Below, piece after piece: positions 1-7,638 of a stretch of DNA of 22,350 bases (the first letter of the stretch is position 1; each line of letters starts with the position of its first letter). A program made the position numbers and the translations under genes. The stretch comes from a virus. The stretch lies in the IMG/VR virus record IMGVR_UViG_3300009012_000009, positions 1 through 22,350 of that record, one strand, 5' to 3'. The notes beneath the pieces were generated by a model, which saw only the letters and a program-made list of their open reading frames with translations, had not been told where the DNA came from and ran no database searches.

Positions 1-477
1 GAGCAAGCACGCGCCGCAGAATTCGATCGGCAACGCCTGACGAAGAGTTGGACCGAGCGCGTCACCGCAGCCAAAGCCAAATATCCTGATTTCGAGGAAG
101 TGGCGCTGCAATCGGACACATCTATTCCGCAAGGGTCACTCATTGATGCGTGGATTCTCGAGGATGAAACCGGCGCGGACGTGCTCTATTACCTTCAGCA
201 ACATCCTGACGAAGTGCAGACCATTCTGAATCAGTCAGTTCTTCAACAAGCGAAGTCTCTTGCGCTGCTGGCGCAGCGATTCAATGGATCTTCTTCGCGC
301 ACGGCGGCCGTCGCTACCGGATCGGCCCCTGCGCCTCCATCCACTCCGACGCCTCGGCCGCCTAATCCGGTGCGGACAGGCCCCTTACGGACGGGTGATG
401 AACCGCCCGACGAAGAAATTGCATCCTTGGCGGATCACGAGAAGTGGTACGCGATGCGACGACGACGCGGGGGCTAG
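1..477 (+). CDS. Scaffolding-like protein, 3' part (5' end outside window)
   Basis: The frame is open from the first base, so the gene starts before the window; the ATG-less start near 100 is only an internal codon. The visible C-terminal part is about 158 residues: a charged helical start with a KYPDFEEVAL segment, an amphipathic stretch rich in Q, L and D (window residues about 60-95), a Pro/Ala/Thr-rich linker, and an acidic then strongly basic tail ending RRRRGG. Position directly before a P22-type coat gene, high charge, a predicted helical middle and a basic C-terminus are what one sees in phage scaffolding proteins, which guide coat assembly and then leave the procapsid. Assignment rests mostly on context; a minor head protein is possible. 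Confidence 0.6.
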   Translation, partial: EQARAAEFDRQRLTKSWTERVTAAKAKYPDFEEVALQSDTSIPQGSLIDAWILEDETGADVLYYLQQHPDEVQTILNQSVLQQAKSLALLAQRFNGSSSRTAAVATGSAPAPPSTPTPRPPNPVRTGPLRTGDEPPDEEIASLADHEKWYAMRRRRGG

Positions 478-504
478 TGAATCACTCGCCAGAGAGGCGA
501 GTCC

Positions 505-1734
505 GTGGCAAATACGATCATAACGCCCACTTGGGTATCCAAGGATGTGGCGGTCGCCTGGAAGAACAACATCAAGCTCATTGCGAACTTCGATCGCCAG
601 TGGGATCGCACCTGGGAGAATCTCCCGCAAGGTGCGAAGATTGGCGATACCGCGCAAGTCCGGCTGCCGCAGCGCTTCGTTGTGACCGAAGGGCAGGCAT
701 TCGTGCAGCAGGCGATTCTGAATCAGACCGTGCCTGTCAGCGTGAATCATCAGTATCAGGTGGGCATGGGCTGGAGTTCGGCGGATAGCGCGCTCCGCGT
801 CGAAGAAGTGCAAGAGCGCTACACCATGCCGGCCGGCCGTGCGTTGGCCTCGAAAGCCGATGTCCAAAGTGGCGCGGAAGTGTATTACACCGTCTACAAC
901 TCCGTCGGGACACCAGGCACCGCCATCACCGACGATGTGACCTACACCGATGGCGTGGCGAAGTTGCGCAATCTCGGCGTACCCGAGGAACTCGTTGCGG
1001 TACTCGATCCGAAATCGCAGAGCAAACTGCTGGCGGCGAACTTCGCGCTGTTCAACCCGCAGGCGCAGATCAGCAAATACTTCCGCAGCGGACAGTTCGC
1101 CGGCGCGGCGCTCGGCGTGGACGAATGGTTCTGGGATCCGTTGCTGCCGACGCATACGACGGGCACGTTCACGACCGCGACACCGATTGTCTCAAGCGCG
1201 GGTCAGACGGGATCGACGCTGGCCATGAGCGGCCTCGGGACGTATGCCTTCAAAAAGGGCGACATCTTCACGGTCGCGGGCGTCAATAGCGTGAATCCAG
1301 TGGGCTACACCGACACCGGCGACTTGCAGCAGTTCGTGATCACCGCCGATACGGCGGGCACGACAACAGGCACGCTGCCGATTTCGCCGCCGATCATCAC
1401 GAGCGGGCAACTCCAGACGGTCACCGCCTCACCCGCGAATAATGCTGTCGTGACGTTCCTCGGAGCGACGGGCACGGTAGCTGCGACGATGGCGGCGACG
1501 GCCAGCAAGCAATCGCTGGTGTTCAATCCCGGCGCGTTCGCGTTCGTGGCGGTGGATCTGCCGAAGAATCTCCCCGGTGCGAACAGCCGTCGCGTGAATG
1601 ATGAGCAAGTGCGCATCTCACTGCGATGGACGGAGCAGTATCAGTTTATGTCCGATCAGTTGCCGAGCAAGGTAGAAATGCTCGTTGGTGTCGCGGCTAT
1701 CGTGCCGCAGTTCGCGTTCCGCTGCTTCTCATAG
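505..1734 (+). CDS. Major capsid (coat) protein, P22 gp5-like
   Basis: This 409-aa protein forms the icosahedral shell. Start is GTG at 505, preceded by a GAGAGG-type ribosome-binding site at about 491-497. The N-terminus (ANTIITPTWVSKDVAVAW) and the following N-arm/E-loop region match the P22 coat-like family as I know it. Residues about 215-330 form a Thr/Gly/Val-rich beta segment containing FKKGDIFTVAGVN, DTGDLQQFVITAD and a PAIITSG-like PPIITSG motif; this corresponds to the inserted I-domain of P22-type coat proteins. The C-terminal part (RISLRWTEQYQFMSDQLPSKVEMLVG) returns to the HK97-fold core. Length is close to the P22 family (about 430 aa). The scaffold-like gene ends 27 bases upstream and the next gene starts 9 bases downstream. 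Confidence 0.92.
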   Translation: MANTIITPTWVSKDVAVAWKNNIKLIANFDRQWDRTWENLPQGAKIGDTAQVRLPQRFVVTEGQAFVQQAILNQTVPVSVNHQYQVGMGWSSADSALRVEEVQERYTMPAGRALASKADVQSGAEVYYTVYNSVGTPGTAITDDVTYTDGVAKLRNLGVPEELVAVLDPKSQSKLLAANFALFNPQAQISKYFRSGQFAGAALGVDEWFWDPLLPTHTTGTFTTATPIVSSAGQTGSTLAMSGLGTYAFKKGDIFTVAGVNSVNPVGYTDTGDLQQFVITADTAGTTTGTLPISPPIITSGQLQTVTASPANNAVVTFLGATGTVAATMAATASKQSLVFNPGAFAFVAVDLPKNLPGANSRRVNDEQVRISLRWTEQYQFMSDQLPSKVEMLVGVAAIVPQFAFRCFS

Positions 1735-1743
1735 GAGATCATC

Positions 1744-2382
1744 ATGGCACTTGTGCATACAACCGTGAGTGCTGCGGTGACGACAGCGGACACGTCGATC
1801 ACCGTGGCGTCAGCAACCGGCTTTTCGGCGGGGTACATCATTCGGATTGGCGACGAGATGATGCGCGTCGGCGGCGCGTATGTTTCCGGCACCTCTATTC
1901 CCGTCATTCGCGGACAGGATGGCACGCTCGTTAGCGCCCATGCCGTGACTTCGGGTGTGGTGTGCGGCATCGCAAGCGATTGGGCGACGCCCGGCGCGCA
2001 GACCACGGCGCAGTATCCGCTCGCCGGACGCAATCGTACGGTGATGACGTACGGCGCAGCCGGGGCCATTAGCTTGCCAACGGCGGGCACCGACATGCTG
2101 GCGATCATCAATGGCACGTCGGCGCTGGCGATGACTGTGGCGGTCCCCACAAAGGATCTCGACGGGTCGCTGCTGTGGATTGCGAGCGACGGCGCCGGCG
2201 CGCACACGGTCACCTTTGCTGGTGGCCTCAGTGGCGCTGGAAGCAGTTACGATGTGGTGACGATCAATGCCACCGCACCTGTTCTGCTCGGCCCATTCAT
2301 GGCGGTTAACTCGCTGTGGCAATGTGCGGTGGCCGTGCCGATGGCGGGAACAGTCACGAATCTGACCGCGACGGTGGCGTAA
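1744..2382 (+). CDS. Head decoration/fibre-like virion protein
   Basis: A 212-aa Ala/Thr/Val-rich beta protein. ATG at 1744 has a clear AGGAG at 1733-1737 overlapping the coat stop codon, so it should be strongly co-translated. Residues about 15-75 (DTSITVASATGF, IRIGDEMMRV, PVIRGQDGTLVSAHA) are the same small domain seen at the start of the tail fibre at 19593-21866 (ILIDNELMIV, WTITRAAEST, AAAHSSGASV). The rest is made of short beta-strand repeats ending GPFMAVNSLWQCAV and a Thr-rich tail. A gene right after the coat gene often encodes a capsid decoration or head fibre protein; that role here is inferred from place and fold type. Confidence 0.6.
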   Translation: MALVHTTVSAAVTTADTSITVASATGFSAGYIIRIGDEMMRVGGAYVSGTSIPVIRGQDGTLVSAHAVTSGVVCGIASDWATPGAQTTAQYPLAGRNRTVMTYGAAGAISLPTAGTDMLAIINGTSALAMTVAVPTKDLDGSLLWIASDGAGAHTVTFAGGLSGAGSSYDVVTINATAPVLLGPFMAVNSLWQCAVAVPMAGTVTNLTATVA

Positions 2383-2383
2383 C

Positions 2384-2842
2384 ATGGATCAAATTCTTTG
2401 GGGACCACAATCGGATTATGCTCGTGAGCGACGGAAGTGGGAAGCGTACCCGACGCAATATGGAGAACCGGAACGCCCGTTCGTCTTTCGCGAATATCCG
2501 TTGATGCTCTATCGCGCGAAGCGGAAACCGGAAGGCGGCAAAGATCCGATCCTTGAGCAGGTCATTGTCGAGGATGATCAGCAGGAGCGCAACATGCACA
2601 GTCGGGGCTGGGTGCGCGGCCCCGACCATGCGATCAAGGTGCTCGAGGAGAGCGAACGCGGGCTGGCGCAAGCGGCGGCCGAGCGCGCCTATCAGGATCG
2701 GTTGATGAGTGATCGCGCGAAAGCAGAAGCGGCCGCCATAGACGAAACAACCATCAGCCATTTAGGTGAAGTGCCAATTACGCCCATACACAAGAAGGGC
2801 TGGCCAAAAGGGAAACCAAGGAAGCAGGTGAATCGTGAGTAA
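2384..2842 (+). CDS. Hypothetical phage structural-region protein
   Basis: A 152-aa hydrophilic protein starting with ATG one base after the stop of the previous gene. It opens with MDQILWGPQSDYARERRKWE, an aromatic/basic N-terminus, has a beta-type middle (FREYPLMLYRAKRKPEGG), then an acidic segment with RGWVRGPDHAIKVLEE, a long Ala/Glu/Arg helix at about 80-115 and a basic tail (KKGWPKGKPRKQ). Similar proteins of unknown role are common between capsid and tail genes of metagenomic phages; the WVxGPxxA pattern resembles short segments that occur in head-associated hypotheticals. No enzyme motif is visible. Confidence 0.7.
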   Translation: MDQILWGPQSDYARERRKWEAYPTQYGEPERPFVFREYPLMLYRAKRKPEGGKDPILEQVIVEDDQQERNMHSRGWVRGPDHAIKVLEESERGLAQAAAERAYQDRLMSDRAKAEAAAIDETTISHLGEVPITPIHKKGWPKGKPRKQVNRE

Positions 2843-3488
2843 TCCGAGTGTTGGAGGGGCATTCAATCCAAACGCAGATTATTCGCCCACGGGGCTCTGG
2901 ACGTTCACGCAAACGCCTGTGATCGGGAGCGGCGCGTATGTGACCACAGGCGCAACACAGACGCTCACAGCCAAAAGTTTGACTTCGCCCACGATTACGG
3001 GCACGGTGACGGGCGCAGCCACGCTGGCGGGCAACATCTATTCCGATTTCAAAGTACTGGCGGCGAGTGCGACCTTCAGCAATACCGCCACCTTGGCGAC
3101 ACTGACCGGTTTCTCCTGGTCGTTGATTGCGGGGGCGACCTATATCTTCGAGGTGAATCTCCCGACAACGATGACGACGGTGGGTGGCTTGTCGGTCGCC
3201 TTCACGTTGACGACGGCCACCCTCACGTCGATGCAGATGCAGACGTATGCGGCCACGGCGGCCGATGCGACGACGGCCGTCAGTACGCAGAGCACCACCA
3301 CCACGTCGGGGACGAAATTCTTCGACAGTAAAACGGCGGCCTATACGCTCGTGACACTCAAGGGATCATTCGTCGTCAATGCAGCGGGAACCTTGGCGGT
3401 GCAGGCGGCCCAGAATACGGCGGCGGGCGGTGGGGATGCCAGCATCGTGCTGCTCGGGGCGTATGCGAAGCTGGAGCGCGTCCTGTAA
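2835..3488 (+). CDS. Fibre-type virion protein with shared C-terminal beta module
   Basis: A 217-aa protein starting at GTG 2835, overlapping the previous stop by 8 bases. Residues 1-60 carry fibre-type Thr/Gly repeats (TLTAKSLTSPTITGTVTGAA). From about residue 66 comes a 150-aa beta module (LATLTGFSW, YIFEVNLP, GGLSVAFTLTTATL, GTLAVQAAQN, LLGAYAKLERV). The same module, diverged, forms the C-terminus of the big fibre at 4033-6630, where GTLAVQAAQN is identical. Such modules, ending in a GSYLRV-like strand, are common at C-termini of phage fibres and head fibres. No catalytic residues are evident. A receptor-binding or decoration role is inferred. Confidence 0.75.
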   Translation: MSNPSVGGAFNPNADYSPTGLWTFTQTPVIGSGAYVTTGATQTLTAKSLTSPTITGTVTGAATLAGNIYSDFKVLAASATFSNTATLATLTGFSWSLIAGATYIFEVNLPTTMTTVGGLSVAFTLTTATLTSMQMQTYAATAADATTAVSTQSTTTTSGTKFFDSKTAAYTLVTLKGSFVVNAAGTLAVQAAQNTAAGGGDASIVLLGAYAKLERVL

Positions 3489-3495
3489 CGCCTAA

Positions 3496-3894
3496 ATGGC
3501 GATCACGCTCAGCGCCGCAGCGGCCAGCACGGCAGCCGATGCTCTCTGCGCCTTGCTGAATGGCGGCAAGGTGCGCTTGTATGACGGGGCGCGACCGATC
3601 ACCGCGGACACGGCCATTACCACGCAGGTGCTCCTCGCGTCACCCACCTTTGCGAATCCGGCCTTTGCGGCCGCGGTGAGCGGTGTGGCAACGGCGAATA
3701 CGGTCGTCTCAGATAGCGACGCGGCTGCTAGTGGCACTGCGACCTTTTTCCGGGCGGTGACGAGTGGCGGGGCATCGGTGTGTGATGGATCAGTAGGTAC
3801 CGCTGATGCGGATTGCATCTTGTCGAGCGTGAGCATTGTGGCGCATGGCACCGTGTCGATCACCTCTGTGATTTATCGTCAACCGCTGGCGTAA
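3496..3894 (+). CDS. Small beta-rich virion protein, paralogue of N-terminal domain of next fibre
   Basis: A 132-aa Ala/Thr/Val-rich protein starting at ATG 3496, 7 bases after the previous stop. The order is helix (ADALCALLNGGKVRLYDG), TTQVLLASPTFANPAFAAAV, a Ser/Asp/Ala stretch, FFRAVTSGGASVCDGSVG and VAHGTVSITSVIYRQPLA. This is a recurrent phage protein type of unknown function. It is closely similar to residues 27-156 of the adjacent large fibre, including a nearly identical TTQxLLASPTFxxPAFAAAV block, so the two arose by tandem duplication or share a recombined module. Expected to be a structural component. Confidence 0.75.
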   Translation: MAITLSAAAASTAADALCALLNGGKVRLYDGARPITADTAITTQVLLASPTFANPAFAAAVSGVATANTVVSDSDAAASGTATFFRAVTSGGASVCDGSVGTADADCILSSVSIVAHGTVSITSVIYRQPLA

Positions 3895-3903
3895 ACTACG
3901 CTG

Positions 3904-4029
3904 ATGCGATTCCATTATCAGAATCTGCAAGAGACGGATCAGCCACGGAAAGGCGTTGAGATTGTCTTGTCCTCGCGTCGTCGCTACGGCATGCCATCCG
4001 AACACGCGATCCAACAAGCACTCACCTAA
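3904..4029 (+). CDS. Small ORF, 41 aa, hypothetical
   Basis: ATG 3904 to TAA 4027-4029 exactly fills the gap between the duplicated-module protein and the large fibre, ending 3 bases before the latter's ATG. The product MRFHYQNLQE...IQQALT is hydrophilic and basic, unlike the Ala/Thr-rich fibre proteins around it. No clear Shine-Dalgarno sequence is visible; expression could rely on coupling from the gene 9 bases upstream. Position and fit support it, but the length alone is not proof. Confidence 0.5.
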   Translation: MRFHYQNLQETDQPRKGVEIVLSSRRRYGMPSEHAIQQALT

Positions 4030-4032
4030 GCG

Positions 4033-6630
4033 ATGCCCGGTGGCGCGACGAGTGCGACCGCGACGCTGATCGCGAGTCTCCCGTATAGCGACAGTTCCAC
4101 GTCGGCGATGACGGTGGGCACCGCTGGTGCGAATGCGTCGGCGGATGCTGTTGCTGCGCTCTTGAATGGCGGCACGATCAGAATTTACACGGCGCCGCAA
4201 CCCGCGAGTGCGGATGTGGCAGTCACCACGCAGACCCTCTTAGCCTCTCCGACGTTTGGGACGCCTGCGTTTGCCGCGGCTGTGGCTGGCGTCTCCACCG
4301 CGAATGCCGTCATCGCGGATGGCAACGCGGCCGCCAGTGGAACCGCGAACTGGGCGCGCTTCGTCACCAGCGGCGGCGCGACAGTCTATGACGGCACCGT
4401 CGGGACAACGCCTGCAGCTCACTGTCGACTACCGAGCACAACGATCACCATTCACGGCACCGTGTCGGTGACGAGTGCGCGCTATCAATCGCCGGTCATC
4501 GATCGCGGCCGATGGTACAAATATCTTGCTGCTACACCTGCCGTGCCGAACGAACTCGGAGTGTTCGTCTACACGGCCGGCAGCAATAACTTAGACCTGC
4601 GGGTGTACACGCCGGATGCCGTCACGCCCTATCAGGCAGGGAACCTCTTTCCGTTCACAGCCATTCGCAATAAGCCCATCCAGTTTCCCGTCAGTGCGGG
4701 CGTCGCCTATTATCTGAATGTCTTCGGCGCCGGGAACGCGGGCGATTACACCCTGTCAGTCCTTGCCGGCGCGACCGATCCGGCCCCCATTGGGTCGATC
4801 TTCGTCAATGATGATCATCTCGCGTGGCCCCTGGTCATCCTGTCCGCGATCGATGGCACGCCGCTGCGGTATATCTCCCCGTTTCCCATTGGCGAAACCG
4901 CGGACATCCTCGCCACGGGCACCTATACCGGGCGCATCCTTGTGCATGACCGGACCAACACCGTTACCGATGATCGACTGAAACTCTACTCGCCACATTT
5001 CGATCTGTTGGCCGATGTGCAATACCTGATGGCGACGGATAGTCAAGTCTGTCCGATCATGTCGAATAAAAGCATCCGCTTTTATATCGGCCGCGGCACA
5101 GATGCCGCGAATGCAAATCATGCCACCGTGACGACGGTTACGGCGACCGGAGCGTTTGGCGCGACGACGTGGAATCTGCCGGCGGCTGGCCTGCGCAGCC
5201 TCGCGCCATCGGTTGATGAGACGATCCTCTATGTGACTGGTCAGGGCGGGTTCCTCAACACGCCGGTCAAACGGTGGGATCTCGTCAATGCCGTGTTTCT
5301 GTCGGATCTCGCGGCCGGCATTCCCAACTACTTCGTCACGTTTGCGTGCGGGATGCTCGTCCTGAATGACGATACGATTCTCGTCAGTTACGAAAACAAT
5401 GTCAGCGAGAACAATCCCCCGATGGTGAAGCACTATGCCACCGATGGCAGCGTGCTCAACACCTACACCATGACGGGGAGTCTCAGCAAAGATGTCCGAT
5501 TGACGCATGCGCTGGACGATCCAGCGAGCTTTTGGATGTGGACGAAGGCCAATACCGGGATCAATCGCTTCACGAATCTCCGCGTCAGTGATGGCGCCAC
5601 CCTCACGACGTTTGATGTCACGCAATTCGAGAATGGTACGTATGCGGGTGTCGTGTCCGCGACGCCTTCGGCGCGCTTTGGGGCCAGCGAGTCTTGTCCA
5701 TTCCTGATTCTCCGCGTCGGCGTCGGGCTCCCACCCATCACGGGCACGATTGATGTGATCGCGCCACCGCCCAACAGTGGTACCGTACCGAATGCGCTGG
5801 CGCTCACTGGCTATCCGTTACCGCCTCGGCATCTCGAGGCGCTGTGCAGGACCATTATGACCATTGCTGCCTTGTCACCCGATGCCCGTCAGCAGATGTT
5901 CAACGCGCTCGGCGTCATGCTCAGCGGCGGGAAGCTGCTGACGCAGGAAGCTGGCACAACCACGAATCTCGCGACCTACAGCGACTCAGCGTTGACGGTC
6001 GCAAACAGCAATCCCGTGATCGCTGACGCATCGGGACTGCTCGGCCCGATTTACCTGCTACCGCAAGCGTACAAATTCACGCTCTATGACAGCAACGATC
6101 TGCTCCAGTGGTCCCAAGACAACGTGTGGGATGTCGGGGAATTACTCCAGGCGACGATTACGACACTTCAAACGCAAGTCACGGCCAATCTGGCCTTGAC
6201 CGAGACGAAATTCTGCACGACGCAACTCACGATGAATTCGACCGCGACGTTGGCCAACATTGTGGGCCTGACCGGCTTCACGCTTGCGGCTAGCGGCGTT
6301 TATGCCTTCGAGATCAATCTCGCGGGGACCAGCACAGCGAATGGTGGGTTGAAAATTGCCTTCAAGTACACAACCGCGACATTGACCAACCTCGAGGCGA
6401 CGGCGCAAGGCTTCACGGCGAGTGCCGTGGCGGTGCAGCATACGACGACGACGACCGATCAGGCGACCTTGTTCGGGCAGACGGCCGCGGTGATCAGCAT
6501 TCGCATCGTGGGCCGGTTGACGGTGAATGTGGCGGGCACGCTGGCCGTCCAAGCCGCGCAGAATGCTAGTCACAGCGATACCTCGGCGATCTACATTGGG
6601 AGTTCAGCGCGGTTCACGAAAGTGTCCTAA
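4033..6630 (+). CDS. Large mosaic tail/head fibre protein
   Basis: An 865-aa fibre built from several modules. Residues 27-156 copy the small protein encoded just upstream. Residues about 158-245 (GRWYKYLAAT, LDLRVYTPD, AYYLNVFGAGNAGDYTLSV) look like a pre-peptidase C-terminal-type beta sandwich. Residues about 250-585 form a repeated beta-strand region with SVDETILYVTGQGG and LVLNDDTILVSYENN, consistent with a beta-propeller. Residues about 595-695 contain the phage-fibre segment GGKLLTQEAGTTTNLATYSD and AYKFTLYDSNDLLQWSQDN. A short coiled coil (TITTLQTQVTANLALTETK) leads to the C-terminal module shared with the protein at 2835-3488. No peptidase or glycan-hydrolase catalytic motif was recognised. 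Likely host-surface contact. Confidence 0.82.
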   Translation: MPGGATSATATLIASLPYSDSSTSAMTVGTAGANASADAVAALLNGGTIRIYTAPQPASADVAVTTQTLLASPTFGTPAFAAAVAGVSTANAVIADGNAAASGTANWARFVTSGGATVYDGTVGTTPAAHCRLPSTTITIHGTVSVTSARYQSPVIDRGRWYKYLAATPAVPNELGVFVYTAGSNNLDLRVYTPDAVTPYQAGNLFPFTAIRNKPIQFPVSAGVAYYLNVFGAGNAGDYTLSVLAGATDPAPIGSIFVNDDHLAWPLVILSAIDGTPLRYISPFPIGETADILATGTYTGRILVHDRTNTVTDDRLKLYSPHFDLLADVQYLMATDSQVCPIMSNKSIRFYIGRGTDAANANHATVTTVTATGAFGATTWNLPAAGLRSLAPSVDETILYVTGQGGFLNTPVKRWDLVNAVFLSDLAAGIPNYFVTFACGMLVLNDDTILVSYENNVSENNPPMVKHYATDGSVLNTYTMTGSLSKDVRLTHALDDPASFWMWTKANTGINRFTNLRVSDGATLTTFDVTQFENGTYAGVVSATPSARFGASESCPFLILRVGVGLPPITGTIDVIAPPPNSGTVPNALALTGYPLPPRHLEALCRTIMTIAALSPDARQQMFNALGVMLSGGKLLTQEAGTTTNLATYSDSALTVANSNPVIADASGLLGPIYLLPQAYKFTLYDSNDLLQWSQDNVWDVGELLQATITTLQTQVTANLALTETKFCTTQLTMNSTATLANIVGLTGFTLAASGVYAFEINLAGTSTANGGLKIAFKYTTATLTNLEATAQGFTASAVAVQHTTTTTDQATLFGQTAAVISIRIVGRLTVNVAGTLAVQAAQNASHSDTSAIYIGSSARFTKVS

Positions 6631-6642
6631 AACCACGGTGGA

Positions 6643-6671
6643 ATGGCATTTAGCCGTATCTGAGCTATACT
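6643..6671 (+). promoter_or_regulatory. Sigma70-like promoter
   Basis: ATGGCA at 6643-6648 (4 of 6 to the -35 consensus), a 17-nt spacer, and TATACT at 6666-6671 (5 of 6 to the -10 consensus). The predicted start, 7 nt past the -10 box, falls at 6678, exactly the first base of the long closing stem of the candidate RNA. Confidence 0.6.
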
Positions 6672-6677
6672 GAGCGT

Positions 6678-6777
6678 GACGCCAGCCGAAGAGGGTGATC
6701 CGGGTTGGACGGCTTGACCCAATTGGGCAATAACCCTTCGGCCGCCGAGAAGATGTGAATCATCGTCGGTTGGCGTC
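6678..6777 (+). ncRNA. Candidate structured RNA (about 100 nt), class unknown
   Basis: A 12-bp closing stem pairs 6678-6689 with 6766-6777 (GACGCCAGCCGA with TCGGTTGGCGTC, one G.U pair). Inside are possible helices AGGGT 6692-6696 with ACCCT 6733-6737, TCGG 6738-6741 with CCGA 6745-6748, GATG 6752-6755 with CATC 6761-6764, and GGGTT/GACCC within the first arm. This gives a closed multi-branch fold. A promoter points straight at its 5' end. No T-run follows, so it may be a processed RNA or the structured leader of the gene at 6803. Not a tRNA; I do not recognise the class. Confidence 0.55.
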
Positions 6778-6802
6778 GCCGTCATGTTGAGGACATGTCC
6801 AA

Positions 6803-7138
6803 ATGCCCGTCGTGAATTGTCGCATCGTCAGCACACCACGGACCGGACATCATGAGATTTCCATTGACAATGATGATGCTCCGATTCTGATCGGGAATGG
6901 CCCAACGAAGAAAGCGGCCTTGCAGGATGCGATGGATACCTTACAGGGGCTTCAATCGGATATTGCCCGGCGACTGGATGACATCGAACGAGAACAGCCA
7001 GGTTTCAAAGAAGAATGGAAAGAGCGAGCACGCCGTTGGATCAATCGTGAAAGCCACATCAATACGGATGGTCCGTTCACGGAGTTGATTGAAGAAGCGC
7101 GGCGAATCATTCGCACGGCATACCACCTTCCGCCGTAG
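6803..7138 (+). CDS. Hypothetical protein, 111 aa
   Basis: ATG 6803 is preceded by TGAGGA at 6788-6793 (spacing 9), inside a GGACATGTCC palindrome that could mask or expose the site. The product has a beta-type N-terminus (VVNCRIVSTPRTGHHEISIDN), a short alpha segment (TKKAALQDAMDTLQGLQSDIARRLDDI) and a charged C-terminal helix. The order beta-beta-alpha recalls small DNA- or RNA-binding-like phage accessory folds, but there is no recognisable motif. It is the first gene after the candidate RNA and begins a cluster of small accessory genes, so it may be an early or regulatory protein; function unknown. Confidence 0.65.
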   Translation: MPVVNCRIVSTPRTGHHEISIDNDDAPILIGNGPTKKAALQDAMDTLQGLQSDIARRLDDIEREQPGFKEEWKERARRWINRESHINTDGPFTELIEEARRIIRTAYHLPP

Positions 7139-7160
7139 ACACACACAGAACGGGATTCCA

Positions 7161-7439
7161 ATGACTGATGCCACTGAAGCCCGTGAAACTCACGAATACA
7201 TCGATCATGGTTTCGGCGGCCATCTCGTCGGAATGTCTTGCTCGATTTGCAAGAGAACATTGCATCTTGCACCGATAATTGAGCGGGTCATGAATCTATC
7301 GCCGTGGATTGAAGAGGGCGACAGCATTTGGTGTTTTTTCTGTGGCATCACCGCTGCCCGTTGCTATCTATCATCGCCGCAGTCAGCCACCCATCAACAA
7401 GACTGTCTCTATCGACTGTGGCGCGAACATGCTGAATGA
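7161..7439 (+). CDS. Cys-rich zinc-ribbon-like small protein
   Basis: A 92-aa protein from ATG 7161; an upstream in-frame extension to 7089 overlaps the previous gene and is less likely. Two knuckles are visible: CSIC at residues about 27-30 and CFFC at about 59-62, a spacing typical of zinc ribbons, followed by HQQDCLYRLW near the C-terminus, a H-x3-C pattern common in small phage zinc proteins. Ribosome-binding site is weak (GGGA at 7152-7155). Its end overlaps the start of the next Cys-rich gene by 11 bases, suggesting coupled translation. Target (nucleic acid or protein) unknown. Confidence 0.65.
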   Translation: MTDATEARETHEYIDHGFGGHLVGMSCSICKRTLHLAPIIERVMNLSPWIEEGDSIWCFFCGITAARCYLSSPQSATHQQDCLYRLWREHAE

Positions 7440-7638
7440 TGACGCGCCTGACCCGCGCGATGTCTGTACCTGTGCGCGGTGTGGACGCACGATTCCGCTC
7501 AGTGCCAGCAGTGAAGCGAATCACGGCCAAGGGATTCTCTATGAGTTCTTCCACTGTGCGGATCGAGCCGCCTGTGATGTGGCTCGGCAACAGCAAAATA
7601 CTTCCTTCTCGCCACATCCCTCGCAGACATCAGGATGA
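7429..7638 (+). CDS. Second Cys-rich small protein, 69 aa
   Basis: ATG 7429 lies inside the end of the previous gene; a longer frame from 7309 would be almost wholly embedded in it. The product has CTCARCGRTIPL and later FHCADRAACDVA, that is CxxC plus a CADRAAC pair able to bind zinc, then a low-complexity tail. Its last 100 bases overlap a minus-strand Cys-rich ORF (7539-7781), so at least one of the two ends needs checking. Codon use and motif order favour a real gene. Possibly a companion of the protein at 7161-7439. Confidence 0.55.
   Translation: MLNDDAPDPRDVCTCARCGRTIPLSASSEANHGQGILYEFFHCADRAACDVARQQQNTSFSPHPSQTSG

Noticed and set aside
385-1155. Long minus-strand ORF antisense to the coat gene
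   Set aside because: Arg/His-rich composition typical of a shadow frame; the + strand coat protein explains the region.
4756-5625. 289-codon minus-strand ORF inside the large fibre
   Set aside because: Arg/Ile/Asp-rich antisense shadow with no domain; fibre coding on the + strand is clear.
6678-6777. tRNA or known riboswitch
   Set aside because: No T-loop or anticodon arm arrangement, no CCA end, and no recognised aptamer core; left as an unclassified structured RNA.
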